A DNA stretch of 64,000 nt, taken from Dokdonella_A sp044227025. Lineage in GTDB: Bacteria; Pseudomonadota; Gammaproteobacteria; Xanthomonadales; Rhodanobacteraceae. The notes under the pieces are model-generated. The model was not told the origin of the DNA and ran no database searches. It saw nothing but the letters and a program-made list of their open reading frames with translations. The position numbers and the translations under genes were made by a program. Positions 8,820 through 16,806 of the stretch are shown here, one piece after another (within the stretch, counting starts at the first letter, position 1; each line of letters starts with the position of its first letter). The DNA is taken from the NCBI RefSeq assembly GCF_044227025.1, contig NZ_JBGAFX010000007.1:124001-188000 (forward strand), given 5' to 3'.

Positions 8820-10073
8820 ATGTTCCCGAAGGACTGCACGATTGCCGGCTACGACGATGCACTGGCCAAGGCGATTGCCGCCGAGGGCCGGCGCCAGGAA
8901 GACCATGTCGAACTGATCGCCTCGGAAAACTACGCGAGTCCGCGCGTACTCGAAGCACAGGGTTCGCTGCTCACCAACAAGTACGCCGAGGGCTATCCGG
9001 GGAAGCGCTATTACGGCGGTTGCGAATATGTCGACATCGCCGAATCGCTTGCGCTCGAACGCGTCAAGCAGTTGTTCGATGCCGACTACGCGAACGTGCA
9101 GCCGCATTCGGGTTCGCAGGCGAACCAGGCGGTGTACTTCGCGCTGCTGCAACCGGGCGACACGATCCTCGGCATGAGCCTCGCCCACGGCGGCCATCTC
9201 ACGCATGGCGCCAAGGTCAACCTCAGCGGCAAGATCTTCAACGCGGTGCAGTACGGCGTCGACGCGAACGGGATGATCGACTACGACGAAGTGCAGCGCC
9301 TCGCAAGCGAGCACAAGCCGAAGATGCTGGTCGGCGGTTTCAGCGCCTACTCGCAGGTGGTCGACTGGGCGCGCATGCGCACGATCGCCGATTCGGTCGG
9401 TGCCTTGTTCTTCGTCGACATGGCGCACGTGGCCGGCCTCGTCGCCGCCGGCGTCTACCCGAGTCCGCTGCCGCACGCGCACGTCGTGACGTCGACCACG
9501 CACAAGACCCTGCGCGGCCCGCGCGGCGGCATCATCGTCGCGAAGGGCGCGTCGGACGACCTCGTCAAGAAGCTGCAGAGCGTGGTCTTCCCGGGCATCC
9601 AGGGCGGCCCGCTCATGCACGTGATCGCGGCCAAGGCGGTCGCGTTCAAGGAAGCGCTGGAACCGGCGTTCAAGCAATACCAGGCGCAGGTCGTGAAGAA
9701 TGCGCAGGCGATGGCGAAAGCGTTCATCGCACGCGACTACAAGATCGTTTCCGGCGGCACCGAGAACCATCTGATGCTGATCGACCTGATCGGCCGCGAC
9801 GTCACCGGCAAGGACGCGGAAGCCGCACTCGGGGAGGCGCACATCACGGTCAACAAGAACGCCGTGCCGAACGATCCGCGCTCGCCGTTCGTGACCTCGG
9901 GCCTGCGCATCGGCACGCCTGCGGTGACCACTCGCGGTTACAAGGAACAGGATTGCGTCGACCTCGCGAACTGGATCTGCGACGTGCTCGACGCGCCCGG
10001 CGACGCCGGCGTGATCGCGCGCGTGCGCGAACAGGTCACCGCGCAGTGCCGCAAGTACCCGGTGTACGGCTGA
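8820..10073 (+). CDS. glyA: Serine hydroxymethyltransferase
   Basis: 417-aa PLP enzyme that interconverts serine and glycine with transfer of a one-carbon unit to tetrahydrofolate, in the cytoplasm. The PLP-binding lysine is K229 in VVTSTTHKTLRGPRGG; VELIASENYAS and YPGKRYYGGCEYVD are the classic N-terminal motifs. The ATG at 8820 follows GAGGTCAGG and gives the standard length. It heads the co-directional run that continues through nrdR and the rib genes; glyA-nrdR-ribD linkage is common in gammaproteobacteria. Confidence 0.98.
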   Translation: MFPKDCTIAGYDDALAKAIAAEGRRQEDHVELIASENYASPRVLEAQGSLLTNKYAEGYPGKRYYGGCEYVDIAESLALERVKQLFDADYANVQPHSGSQANQAVYFALLQPGDTILGMSLAHGGHLTHGAKVNLSGKIFNAVQYGVDANGMIDYDEVQRLASEHKPKMLVGGFSAYSQVVDWARMRTIADSVGALFFVDMAHVAGLVAAGVYPSPLPHAHVVTSTTHKTLRGPRGGIIVAKGASDDLVKKLQSVVFPGIQGGPLMHVIAAKAVAFKEALEPAFKQYQAQVVKNAQAMAKAFIARDYKIVSGGTENHLMLIDLIGRDVTGKDAEAALGEAHITVNKNAVPNDPRSPFVTSGLRIGTPAVTTRGYKEQDCVDLANWICDVLDAPGDAGVIARVREQVTAQCRKYPVYG

Positions 10074-10081
10074 GGCGGGCG

Positions 10082-10798
10082 ATGCGGGCGCTGCGCATCG
10101 GCTTGGTCGGCGATCGCGACGACATGGTCGTCGCGCATCGCGCGATTCCACGCGCGCTTGCGCTCGCGGGCGAAGCCGCCGCGCAGCCGCTCGACGTTGA
10201 ATGGATTGCCACCGACACGGTTGACGATGTGGCGCGCCTCGCGGCGTTCGACGGACTCTGGTGCGTGCCGGCAAGCCCCTACCGTGACATGGACGGTGCG
10301 CTGCGCGCGATCCGCCATGCGCGCGAAGCGCAGCGGCCGTTCCTCGGCACCTGCGGCGGTTTCCAGCACGCGGTGGTCGAGTACGCGCGCAACGTGCTCG
10401 GTTGGGCCGATGCCGATCATGCCGAGACGGCCCCGGATGCTGCGCGCGCAGTGGTCGTGCCGCTCAGCTGCGCGCTGGTCGAGGTGCGCGATGCGGTGCA
10501 TCCGGTTGCGGGTTCGCGCTGCGCGCGCGCATACGGCGTTGCGCGCATCGAAGAAGGCTACCACTGCCGCTACGGCCTCGGTGCGGCATTCCGCGCCGCG
10601 CTCGAAGGCGGTCCGCTGCGCATCGCCGCGCTCGACGACGCGGGTGACGTACGTGCGCTCGAGCTCGACGGCCACCCGTTCTTCGTCGCGACGCTGTTCC
10701 AGCCCGAGCGCGCCGCGCTCGACGGGCGCTGCCCGCCGCTGGTGCGCGCATTCGTCGACGCGGTCGCCGCGCAATCGCGCATCGAGCGGGCCGCCTGA
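10082..10798 (+). CDS. CTP-synthase-like glutamine amidotransferase domain protein, stand-alone
   Basis: 238-aa protein resembling only the C-terminal class-I glutaminase half of CTP synthase; the synthetase half is absent. The nucleophile region is LGTCGGFQHAVVEYARN (cysteine 91). Near the C-terminus the usual His-Pro-Glu of the catalytic triad reads FQPE, so the histidine is replaced by glutamine, which argues against ordinary glutaminase activity. I recall related stand-alone proteins being annotated as CTP-synthase C-terminal-related (some selenoproteins); here the residue is a normal TGC cysteine. It lies 8 bp after glyA and its stop overlaps the nrdR start (TGATG). Role unknown. Confidence 0.75.
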   Translation: MRALRIGLVGDRDDMVVAHRAIPRALALAGEAAAQPLDVEWIATDTVDDVARLAAFDGLWCVPASPYRDMDGALRAIRHAREAQRPFLGTCGGFQHAVVEYARNVLGWADADHAETAPDAARAVVVPLSCALVEVRDAVHPVAGSRCARAYGVARIEEGYHCRYGLGAAFRAALEGGPLRIAALDDAGDVRALELDGHPFFVATLFQPERAALDGRCPPLVRAFVDAVAAQSRIERAA

Positions 10799-11373
10799 TG
10801 CATTGCCCCTTCTGCCAGCATGAAGACACCCGGGTGATCGATTCACGTGTGTCCGACGACGGCGCCACGATCCGGCGGCGGCGCGAGTGCGAGGCGTGCG
10901 GTGAACGCTTCAACACGTTCGAGACGGCGGAAATCAAGCTGCCGAACGTGGTCAAGGGCGATGGCAGGCGCGAATCGTTCGACGAAGGGAAGCTGCGCAC
11001 CGGCTTCATGCGCGCGCTGCAGAAGCGACCGGTCGGCAGCGAACAGGTCGATGCGGCGGTGCGCGCGGTGGTGGAGGAACTGCGTCGCAGCGGCGAGCGC
11101 GAAATCCCGTCGCTGCGCGTTGGCGAACTGGTCATGCGCGAGCTGAAGAAGCTCGACCACGTCGCCTACGTCCGTTTCGCCTCGGTCTATCGCAGCTTCG
11201 AGGACGTGCAGGCGTTCCGCGAGGAAATCGAGCGGCTCGAGCGCGACCTGCCTTCGCTCGAAGGCCTGCAGTTGTCGTTGCTCGGCGATATCGCGCCGCG
11301 CAAGGAACGCAAGCGGGCGGCGGAGCCGTCGGCCCACGAAGCGGCAGCGAAGCCGAAGACGCTGGAAAAGTGA
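10798..11373 (+). CDS. nrdR: Transcriptional repressor NrdR
   Basis: 191-aa regulator of ribonucleotide reductase genes. An N-terminal zinc ribbon uses C3, C6, C31 and C34. The ATP-cone domain follows (about 49-139; VVKGDGRRESFDEGKLRTGF...), binding ATP/dATP to sense nucleotide status. Family members bind NrdR boxes upstream of nrd operons, none of which is in this window. The protein is longer than the usual 150-160 aa because of a charged Lys/Glu/Ala-rich tail after residue 160. The stop overlaps the ribD start by 4 bp. Confidence 0.96.
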   Translation: MHCPFCQHEDTRVIDSRVSDDGATIRRRRECEACGERFNTFETAEIKLPNVVKGDGRRESFDEGKLRTGFMRALQKRPVGSEQVDAAVRAVVEELRRSGEREIPSLRVGELVMRELKKLDHVAYVRFASVYRSFEDVQAFREEIERLERDLPSLEGLQLSLLGDIAPRKERKRAAEPSAHEAAAKPKTLEK

Positions 11374-12494
11374 GCGCGTTTTCCCCCATCGATCACGCGC
11401 TGATGGCGCGCGCATTGCGTCTGGCCGCGCGTGGCCTCGCCACGACGCGCCCGAATCCGCGGGTCGGTTGCGTGGTCGCGCACGGCGATCGCGTGGTTGG
11501 CGAGGGATGGCACGCGAAAGCCGGCGGTGCGCATGCGGAAGTGCTGGCATTGGCCGAAGCGGGCGCGCAGGCTGAGGGTGCGACTGCGTACGCCACGCTT
11601 GAACCCTGCGGCCTGCACGGTCGCACGCCGCCCTGCGTGGATGCACTGATCGCTGCCGGGATCGCGCGCGTGGTCGTCGCGAGCGAGGATGCATTCCAGC
11701 GTGCGGGCAGCGGCATCGATCGACTGCGTGGCGCCGGCGTCGAGGTGCAGGTCGGCCTGATGCGCGACGCCGCGCGCGAGCTCAACCGCGGCTTCTTCAG
11801 TCGTATCGAACGTGGCCGGCCGTGGCTGCGGCTCAAACTCGCGATGAGCCTCGATGGACGCACCGCGCTCGCCGATGGCCGCTCGAAATGGATCACGTCC
11901 GCGGCCTCGCGCAACGATGTACAGCGCTGGCGCGCGCGCAGCTGCGCGATCCTGACCGGCAGCGGCACCGTGCTCGCCGACGATCCGCGCCTGGATGTAC
12001 GGCGGTCGGAACACCATCCCCACCCAAACCCTCCCCTTGGGGAGGGCTTTGTACCGCCGCTGCGCGTCGTGCTCGATCGCTCGTTGCGCACGCCGCGCGC
12101 GGCGCACGTACTCGATGGCAGCGCGCCGACCCTGCTGCTGCACGCGCCTGATGCGCGCGTCGTCGACGACCGCTTGGATCGTGTCGAGCGCCACGCGCTC
12201 GCCGTCGATGCGGCGGGGTTCGACCTCGCGGCCGTGATGGCGTTGCTCGCCAGTCGCGGCATCAACGAAGTCCAGGTCGAGGCCGGGCCCACTCTGTGTG
12301 GCGCGCTGTTTGCCGCGGGTCTCGTCGACGAGCTGCTGCTGTACGTGGCACCGGTCCTGCTCGGCGATTCGGCGCGGCCCCTGCTCGCGTTGCCGCCGCT
12401 CGCGGACATGGCGGCGCGCTGGACATTGCGCGTGGCGGAGCAGCGCCAGGTCGGCGACGACATGCGCCTGCTGCTGCGTCCGCAAACGAACTGA
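11370..12494 (+). CDS. ribD: Bifunctional riboflavin deaminase/reductase RibD, with palindromic insertion
   Basis: 374-aa enzyme for the second and third steps of riboflavin synthesis. The N-terminal deaminase domain has HAEV (zinc histidine at 55) and EPCGLHGRTPPC (zinc cysteines 80 and 89). The C-terminal domain is the NADPH-dependent reductase (MSLDGRTALADGRSKWIT, LTGSGTVLADDPRLDVR). Right after DPRLDVR, residues about 211-228 (SEHHPHPNPPLGEG...) do not belong to the family and are encoded by a palindromic element at 12001-12054; the domain then resumes with PLRVVLDRSLRTPR. The site is a surface loop in known structures of the fold, so function may be retained. Confidence 0.95.
   Translation: MSAFSPIDHALMARALRLAARGLATTRPNPRVGCVVAHGDRVVGEGWHAKAGGAHAEVLALAEAGAQAEGATAYATLEPCGLHGRTPPCVDALIAAGIARVVVASEDAFQRAGSGIDRLRGAGVEVQVGLMRDAARELNRGFFSRIERGRPWLRLKLAMSLDGRTALADGRSKWITSAASRNDVQRWRARSCAILTGSGTVLADDPRLDVRRSEHHPHPNPPLGEGFVPPLRVVLDRSLRTPRAAHVLDGSAPTLLLHAPDARVVDDRLDRVERHALAVDAAGFDLAAVMALLASRGINEVQVEAGPTLCGALFAAGLVDELLLYVAPVLLGDSARPLLALPPLADMAARWTLRVAEQRQVGDDMRLLLRPQTN
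12001..12054. repeat. Palindromic element inserted in frame inside ribD
   Basis: The core CCCTCCCC-TT-GGGGAGGG (12029-12046) is a perfect 8-bp-stem hairpin. It is flanked by AAA and CTTT and, further out, by GGCGGT (12001-12006) and ACCGCC (12053-12058). The translated product NPPLGEG is the typical peptide of such extragenic repeats when they land in genes. The element preserves the ribD frame. Confidence 0.75.
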
Positions 12495-12505
12495 CCGGAG
12501 CATCG

Positions 12506-13093
12506 ATGTTCACCGGAATCATCCAGGCCGTAGGCCATATCGCGTCGCGCGAGGCGCGCGGCGGCGACGCGCGCCTCGTCATCGACGCCGGCGCGCTCGA
12601 TCTCGCCGACGTCGCTCTCGGCGACAGCATCGCGGTCGCCGGCGTCTGCCTCACGGTCGTCGCGATCGATGGCGCGCACTGGACCGCCGACATTTCCGCG
12701 GAGACGCTGGCCCGCACGACGCTCGGCGCGTTGCGCGTCGGCGATGGCGTCAATCTCGAAAAGGCGCTGCGACTGGCGGATCGCCTCGGCGGGCATCTGG
12801 TTTCCGGGCATGTCGACGGCGTCGGCACGGTCGCCCGCATCGATGACGATGGCGCCTCGCAGCGCTGGACGTTCCGCCTGCCGCGCGAGCTCGCGCGCTA
12901 CGTCGCGGTCAAGGGCTCGATCTGCGTCGACGGCACCAGCCTGACCGTGAACGAGGCCGGCGACGACGGCTTCGGCGTCACGCTGATCCCGCACACGCTC
13001 GCCGCGACGACCTTCGGCGCGCGTCGCGCCGGCGACACGGTCAATATCGAGGTCGATCTCGTCGCGCGCTATCTGGAGAGGTTGCACGCATGA
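12506..13093 (+). CDS. ribE: Riboflavin synthase (alpha chain)
   Basis: 195-aa enzyme that dismutates two 6,7-dimethyl-8-ribityllumazine molecules to riboflavin. It begins with the invariant MFTGIIQ and consists of two similar lumazine-binding barrels: the first contains GVCLTV, GGHLVSGHVDGVG lies between them, and the second contains IDGTSLTVNE-like CVDGTSLTVNEA. The start is fixed by MFTGIIQ, 11 bp after ribD. Its stop overlaps ribBA as ATGA. Part of the riboflavin operon. Confidence 0.97.
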   Translation: MFTGIIQAVGHIASREARGGDARLVIDAGALDLADVALGDSIAVAGVCLTVVAIDGAHWTADISAETLARTTLGALRVGDGVNLEKALRLADRLGGHLVSGHVDGVGTVARIDDDGASQRWTFRLPRELARYVAVKGSICVDGTSLTVNEAGDDGFGVTLIPHTLAATTFGARRAGDTVNIEVDLVARYLERLHA

Positions 13094-14199
13094 GTTTCGC
13101 GACGATTCCCGAACTCCTCGCCGACATCGGCGCCGGGCGCATGGTCGTCATCGTCGACGACGAGGACCGCGAGAACGAGGGCGACCTCATCATGGCCGCG
13201 GCGAAGGTGCGCCCGGAGGACATCAACTTCATGGCGCGCGAGGGCAGGGGCCTCATCTGCCTGTCGATGACGCGCGCGCGGTGCCGCCAGCTCGGCCTCA
13301 AGCCGATGGTCGAGACCAACACCTCGCCGCACCACACGAATTTCACGGTATCGATCGAAGCGGCCGACGGCGTGACGACCGGCATCTCCGCGCACGACCG
13401 CGCGCACACGATCCGTACCGCGGTGCGCGCGGATGCCTCGCCGGTCGACATCGTGCAGCCGGGCCACATCTTTCCGCTGACCGCGCAGCCTGGCGGCGTG
13501 CTCGCGCGCGCGGGACACACCGAGGCAGCAAGCGACCTCGCCGCGCTCGCGGGGCTGGAGCCGGCCGGCGTGCTGGTCGAGATCCTCAGCGAGGACGGCA
13601 CCATGGCGCGCCGCCCCGAACTCGAACGCTTCGCCGCCAGGCATGGCCTGAAGATCGGCACGATCGCCGACCTGATCCGCTACCGGCTCGAAACCGAGAA
13701 GACCGTCGAGCGCGTGCACGATGCCATGGTCGAAACCGAATTCGGTCGCTTCCGGCTGGTCGCCTACCGCGACGTGCTCGCGCGCGAGCTGCATTTCGCG
13801 ATGGTGCGCGGCGAGATCGACGACGGCTCGCCGGTGCTGACCCGCGTGCATGTGCGCAACACGCTCTCGGATGTGCTGCATCTCGAGCGCGACGACCTCG
13901 GTTTGACGGTGACGGCGGCGCTGCGGCGCATTGCCGCGGAAGCGCGCGGCGTGGTGGTGGTGCTGGCCGACGAGAATGCGGCCGACGGATTGCTCGCTCG
14001 CCTGCACGGCGCGCCGGCCGCCGAGCCAGCGACGCCCGCGCAATGGCGCCGGCTCGGGCTCGGTGCGCAGATCCTCGCCGACCTCGGCGTGCGCCGCCTG
14101 CGCGTGCTCGGAACGCCGCGCAAGCTGGTCGGCCTCGCCGGCTTCGGGCTCGAGGTGGAAGGGTATGTGGAAGAGCGAGGGCTGAGCGCTGACGGCTGA
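13090..14199 (+). CDS. ribB: 3,4-dihydroxy-2-butanone 4-phosphate synthase fused to a degenerate GTP-cyclohydrolase-II domain
   Basis: 369 aa. Residues 1-200 are RibB: the acidic metal motif VDDEDRENEGDL, the substrate motif RAGHTEAASDLA, and HTNFTVSIEA. The C-terminal part aligns with RibA (TEFGRFRLVAYRD..., AALRRIAAEARGVVVVL), but where RibA has the zinc-binding Cys-rich segment (C...CDCG), this protein reads VRNTLSDVLHLERDDLG with no cysteine. The second domain therefore should not bind zinc or open GTP; such hybrids are known in proteobacteria that keep a separate ribA. The last residues and stop lie in a foldback arm (14188-14203). Confidence 0.92.
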   Translation: MSFATIPELLADIGAGRMVVIVDDEDRENEGDLIMAAAKVRPEDINFMAREGRGLICLSMTRARCRQLGLKPMVETNTSPHHTNFTVSIEAADGVTTGISAHDRAHTIRTAVRADASPVDIVQPGHIFPLTAQPGGVLARAGHTEAASDLAALAGLEPAGVLVEILSEDGTMARRPELERFAARHGLKIGTIADLIRYRLETEKTVERVHDAMVETEFGRFRLVAYRDVLARELHFAMVRGEIDDGSPVLTRVHVRNTLSDVLHLERDDLGLTVTAALRRIAAEARGVVVVLADENAADGLLARLHGAPAAEPATPAQWRRLGLGAQILADLGVRRLRVLGTPRKLVGLAGFGLEVEGYVEERGLSADG

Positions 14200-14295
14200 G
14201 GGCAGGAGGCAGAGGCAGGAGACGGCGTGGCTCCCACAAGCCCATCCAATCGCGCGCCCGCGCAACCGCGTAAACTCCGGCCCTCAGCCATCAGC
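14188..14295. repeat. Foldback repeat at the ribBA 3' end
   Basis: Arms GCTGACGGCTGAGGGC (14188-14203) and GCCCTCAGCCATCAGC (14280-14295) are inverted repeats with one mismatch, 76 bp apart. The left arm provides the ribBA stop (TGA 14197-14199). The right arm ends 13 bp before the ribH start. The inner spacer carries TAAACT (14271-14276), which could be a -10 for ribH. Confidence 0.65.
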
Positions 14296-14308
14296 CCCCA
14301 GTGCTCGA

Positions 14309-14773
14309 ATGCCCACCCTTGTCGGTGAATTGCGCCCCGTAGCGGACGCGCGCTACGCGATCGTCGCGAGCCGCTGGAACCCGCGCATCGTCGATACGCT
14401 CGTCGAAGGTGCGCTCGCGGCGCTGCGCGGGCATGGCGTCGCCGACGATGCGATCGACGTCGTGCGCGTACCGGGTGCGTGGGAAATCCCGCAGACGGCA
14501 GCGAAGCTCGCCGCGGACGGCAGGGCGAGCGCGATCCTCGCGCTCGGCTGCGTCGTGCGCGGCGACACGCGCCACTACGAGCAGGTCGCCGACGGCTGCG
14601 CGGAAGGTTTGATGCGCGTTGCGCTCGAACACCGCGTTCCGGTGCTGAACGGCGTGCTCGCGGTCGAAGTTCACGCCGACGCCGAAGCGCGCGCCGGCGG
14701 CGCGCACGGCAACAAGGGCGAGGAAGTCGCGCTGGCGGCGCTGGAAATGATCGATCTGTGGAGGAAGCTGTGA
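14309..14773 (+). CDS. ribH: 6,7-dimethyl-8-ribityllumazine synthase
   Basis: 154-aa lumazine synthase that condenses the RibB product with the aminouracil intermediate; family members assemble into pentamers or icosahedral shells. Recognised by VASRWNPRIVDTLVEGA, VRVPGAWEIPQTA, ALGCVVRGDTRHYEQVADG and VLNGVLAVE, where EQA(T)/EQAL is replaced by EVHADAEAR followed by GGAHGNKGEE. No strong ribosome site precedes the ATG. The gene is separated from ribBA by the foldback repeat and its stop overlaps nusB (GTGA). Confidence 0.95.
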   Translation: MPTLVGELRPVADARYAIVASRWNPRIVDTLVEGALAALRGHGVADDAIDVVRVPGAWEIPQTAAKLAADGRASAILALGCVVRGDTRHYEQVADGCAEGLMRVALEHRVPVLNGVLAVEVHADAEARAGGAHGNKGEEVALAALEMIDLWRKL

Positions 14774-15237
14774 CGAACCCGACGAACCCGAGCACGCCCG
14801 TGGGCATCGACCCGGCCGCGCGCTCGCGCGCGCGTCGCCGCGCCTTGCAGGCGCTGTATGCCTGGCAGATGAGCGGCAATCGCATCGAAGGCGTGATCGA
14901 CCAGTTCCGCCACGAGCAGGACATGCAGATCGCCGACCTCGAATACTTTGAGGAACTGGTGCGCGGCGTCGTGCGCCTGCAAGCGGAACTCGACGCCGCG
15001 ATCGTTCCGTATCTCGATCGCGAAATCGCGCGCGTCGATCCGATCGAGCGTGCCGCGCTGCGCATTGCCGCGTACGAATTGCGCGAGCGCATCGACGTGC
15101 CGTACCGCGTCGTCATCAACGAGGCGGTCGAGACGACCAAGCGCTTCGGCGCCGACCATGGCCACACCTACGTCAACGGCGTGCTCGACAAGCTCGCGGC
15201 GTCCTGGCGCTCCGCCGAGTACGCGGCGCGCAAGTAG
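14770..15237 (+). CDS. nusB: Transcription antitermination factor NusB
   Basis: 155-aa helical RNA-binding protein that with NusE/S10 binds boxA of rRNA leaders. Typical blocks are ARSRARRRALQALYAWQ, DPIERAALRIAAYELRERID and YRVVINEAVETTKRFGADHGHTYVNGVLDKLA. Starts with GTG (14770), overlapping the ribH stop by 4 bp. The ribH-nusB-thiL-pgpA order is conserved across proteobacteria. Confidence 0.96.
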   Translation: MTNPTNPSTPVGIDPAARSRARRRALQALYAWQMSGNRIEGVIDQFRHEQDMQIADLEYFEELVRGVVRLQAELDAAIVPYLDREIARVDPIERAALRIAAYELRERIDVPYRVVINEAVETTKRFGADHGHTYVNGVLDKLAASWRSAEYAARK

Positions 15238-15262
15238 CGCCGCGGCTGCGCAAGGAGGGTGC

Positions 15263-16243
15263 GTGGAGTTCGACCTGATCGAAGTGATCCGTTCGCGCTG
15301 CAGCGTATCGCGTGCCGACGTCCGGCTCGGCATCGGCGACGACGCCGCCGTGCTCTCGCCGCCGGCCGGACACGACCTCGCGGTCAGCACCGATACCCTG
15401 GTTGCAGGGGTCCATTTCCCGTTCGCCGCGTCGGCGCGCGATCTCGGCTGGAAGGCACTCGCGGTCAACCTGTCCGATCTTGCTGCGATGGGTGCGACGC
15501 CGGCGTGGGCGTTGCTCGCCCTGACCTTGCCGGATGCGAGCCGCGATTTCGTCGCCGCGTTCGCGGATGGCTTCGCCGAACTCGCCGCGCAACACGGCGT
15601 CGCGCTGGTCGGCGGCGATACCACGCGTGGCCCGCTCAACGTCGGTGTGACCGTGCACGGCTTCATTGCGAGCGGACGCGCACTGCGTCGTGATGGCGCG
15701 CGCCCCGGCGACCTCGTGTTCGTCACCGGCACGCTCGGGGATGCGGCGGCCGGCCTGCGCTGCCTCGATCGCGCCGATTCGCGCGCACCGGAGCTGTTCA
15801 ATGCGCCCGCGGATACGCGCGAAGCACTCGTGGCGCGCCTGAATCGACCCTTGCCCCGAGTCAGCGCGGGTGCCGCGCTACGTGACCTGGCGAGCGCGTG
15901 CATCGACGTGTCCGATGGCCTGCTGGCCGACCTTGGCCACATCGCCGAACGCAGTGGCGTCGGCATCGAACTCGACGCCGAGGCGCTACCTTCCTCGTCG
16001 GCGTTGCTTGCACTGTTCGAGCGCGACGAGCGCCTCGTGCTGCAGGCGGCCGGCGGCGACGATTACGAGCTCGCATTCTGCGCAGCGCCGGCACGGGCGA
16101 CCGAGGTGCAACGCGACCTCGCGCGCATCGGCTGCGGCGCGACGCGCATCGGCAGAGTGGTCGAGGGCGAGCGCGTACGCCTGTTCGACCGCGACGGCAG
16201 CGAGCTCGTGTTCGAGCGAGGCGGCTGGAATCATTTCGGATGA
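15263..16243 (+). CDS. thiL: Thiamine-monophosphate kinase
   Basis: 326-aa ATP-dependent kinase that makes thiamine diphosphate. Motifs: GIGDDAAVL (27-35 region), DTLVAGVHFP, SDLAAMGATPAWALLALTLP, LVGGDTTRGPL, and late AGGDDYELAF. Starts with GTG (15263) behind an excellent AAGGAGGG ribosome site, 25 bp after nusB. The stop overlaps the pgpA start by 4 bp, so the two are translationally coupled. Confidence 0.96.
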   Translation: MEFDLIEVIRSRCSVSRADVRLGIGDDAAVLSPPAGHDLAVSTDTLVAGVHFPFAASARDLGWKALAVNLSDLAAMGATPAWALLALTLPDASRDFVAAFADGFAELAAQHGVALVGGDTTRGPLNVGVTVHGFIASGRALRRDGARPGDLVFVTGTLGDAAAGLRCLDRADSRAPELFNAPADTREALVARLNRPLPRVSAGAALRDLASACIDVSDGLLADLGHIAERSGVGIELDAEALPSSSALLALFERDERLVLQAAGGDDYELAFCAAPARATEVQRDLARIGCGATRIGRVVEGERVRLFDRDGSELVFERGGWNHFG

Positions 16244-16731
16244 AGCTCGACGCGGCGCAGCGGCGTGCCCTGCTTGGCCATCCGGCTGGCTGGATCGCGT
16301 GCGGCTTGGGCAGCGGCTTGAGTCCGCGGGCGCCGGGCACAGCCGGCTCGCTCGCGGCGCTGCTGCCATGGCTCGTGCTGCGCGATCTCGAATGGCCGGC
16401 CTATGTTGCGGTCATTGCGTTCGCATTCGCGCTCGGCGTATGGGTATCGAATGTCGCGATCGCGCGATTGCGCATCGACGATCCCGGCGTCGTCGTTTGG
16501 GACGAATTCGTCGGCCAGTGGATCGCGTTGCTGCCGCTCGTCCTCGCACCGCGAGCGTGGCCGTGGACGCTCGCCGGCTTCGCGCTGTTCCGCCTGTTCG
16601 ACATCTGGAAACCCTGGCCGGTGTCGTGGGCCGACCGCCGCATCAAGGGCGGCTTCGGTGTCATGCTCGACGATGTCGTCGCGGGTTTATACGCGGCGAT
16701 CGTGCTTGCGTGCGCGATGCCGCTGATCTGA
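16240..16731 (+). CDS. pgpA: Phosphatidylglycerophosphatase A
   Basis: 163-aa inner-membrane enzyme that dephosphorylates phosphatidylglycerol phosphate. It shows the family landmarks GLGSGLSPRAPGTAGSLAAL, VVWDEFVGQWIALLPL and FRLFDIWKPWPVSWADRRIKGGFGVMLDDVVAG, with about four hydrophobic segments. Last gene of the operon that starts at glyA. It converges with the paralogue cluster, and a REP-like palindrome fills the gap. Confidence 0.95.
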   Translation: MKLDAAQRRALLGHPAGWIACGLGSGLSPRAPGTAGSLAALLPWLVLRDLEWPAYVAVIAFAFALGVWVSNVAIARLRIDDPGVVVWDEFVGQWIALLPLVLAPRAWPWTLAGFALFRLFDIWKPWPVSWADRRIKGGFGVMLDDVVAGLYAAIVLACAMPLI

Positions 16732-16753
16732 CCCTTCGTGCAGGCCCGGAAAC

Positions 16754-16801
16754 GGTGTCAGGTTAATTTATCCATTTATTTTGACAAACGAACCCGACCC
16801 C
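16754..16801. repeat. REP-like palindrome A
   Basis: Imperfect inverted arms GGTGTCAGGTTAATT (16754-16768) and AACGAACCCGACCCC (16787-16801) flank an AT-rich centre in an otherwise very GC-rich region. The arm sequence (GGGTCAGGTTCATT type) matches the ends of elements I associate with Y1/RAYT transposases in Lysobacterales. It lies between pgpA and the first of three secreted paralogues; related copies occur at 19833-19880 and 21360-21404. Confidence 0.6.
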
Positions 16802-16806
16802 ATTTG

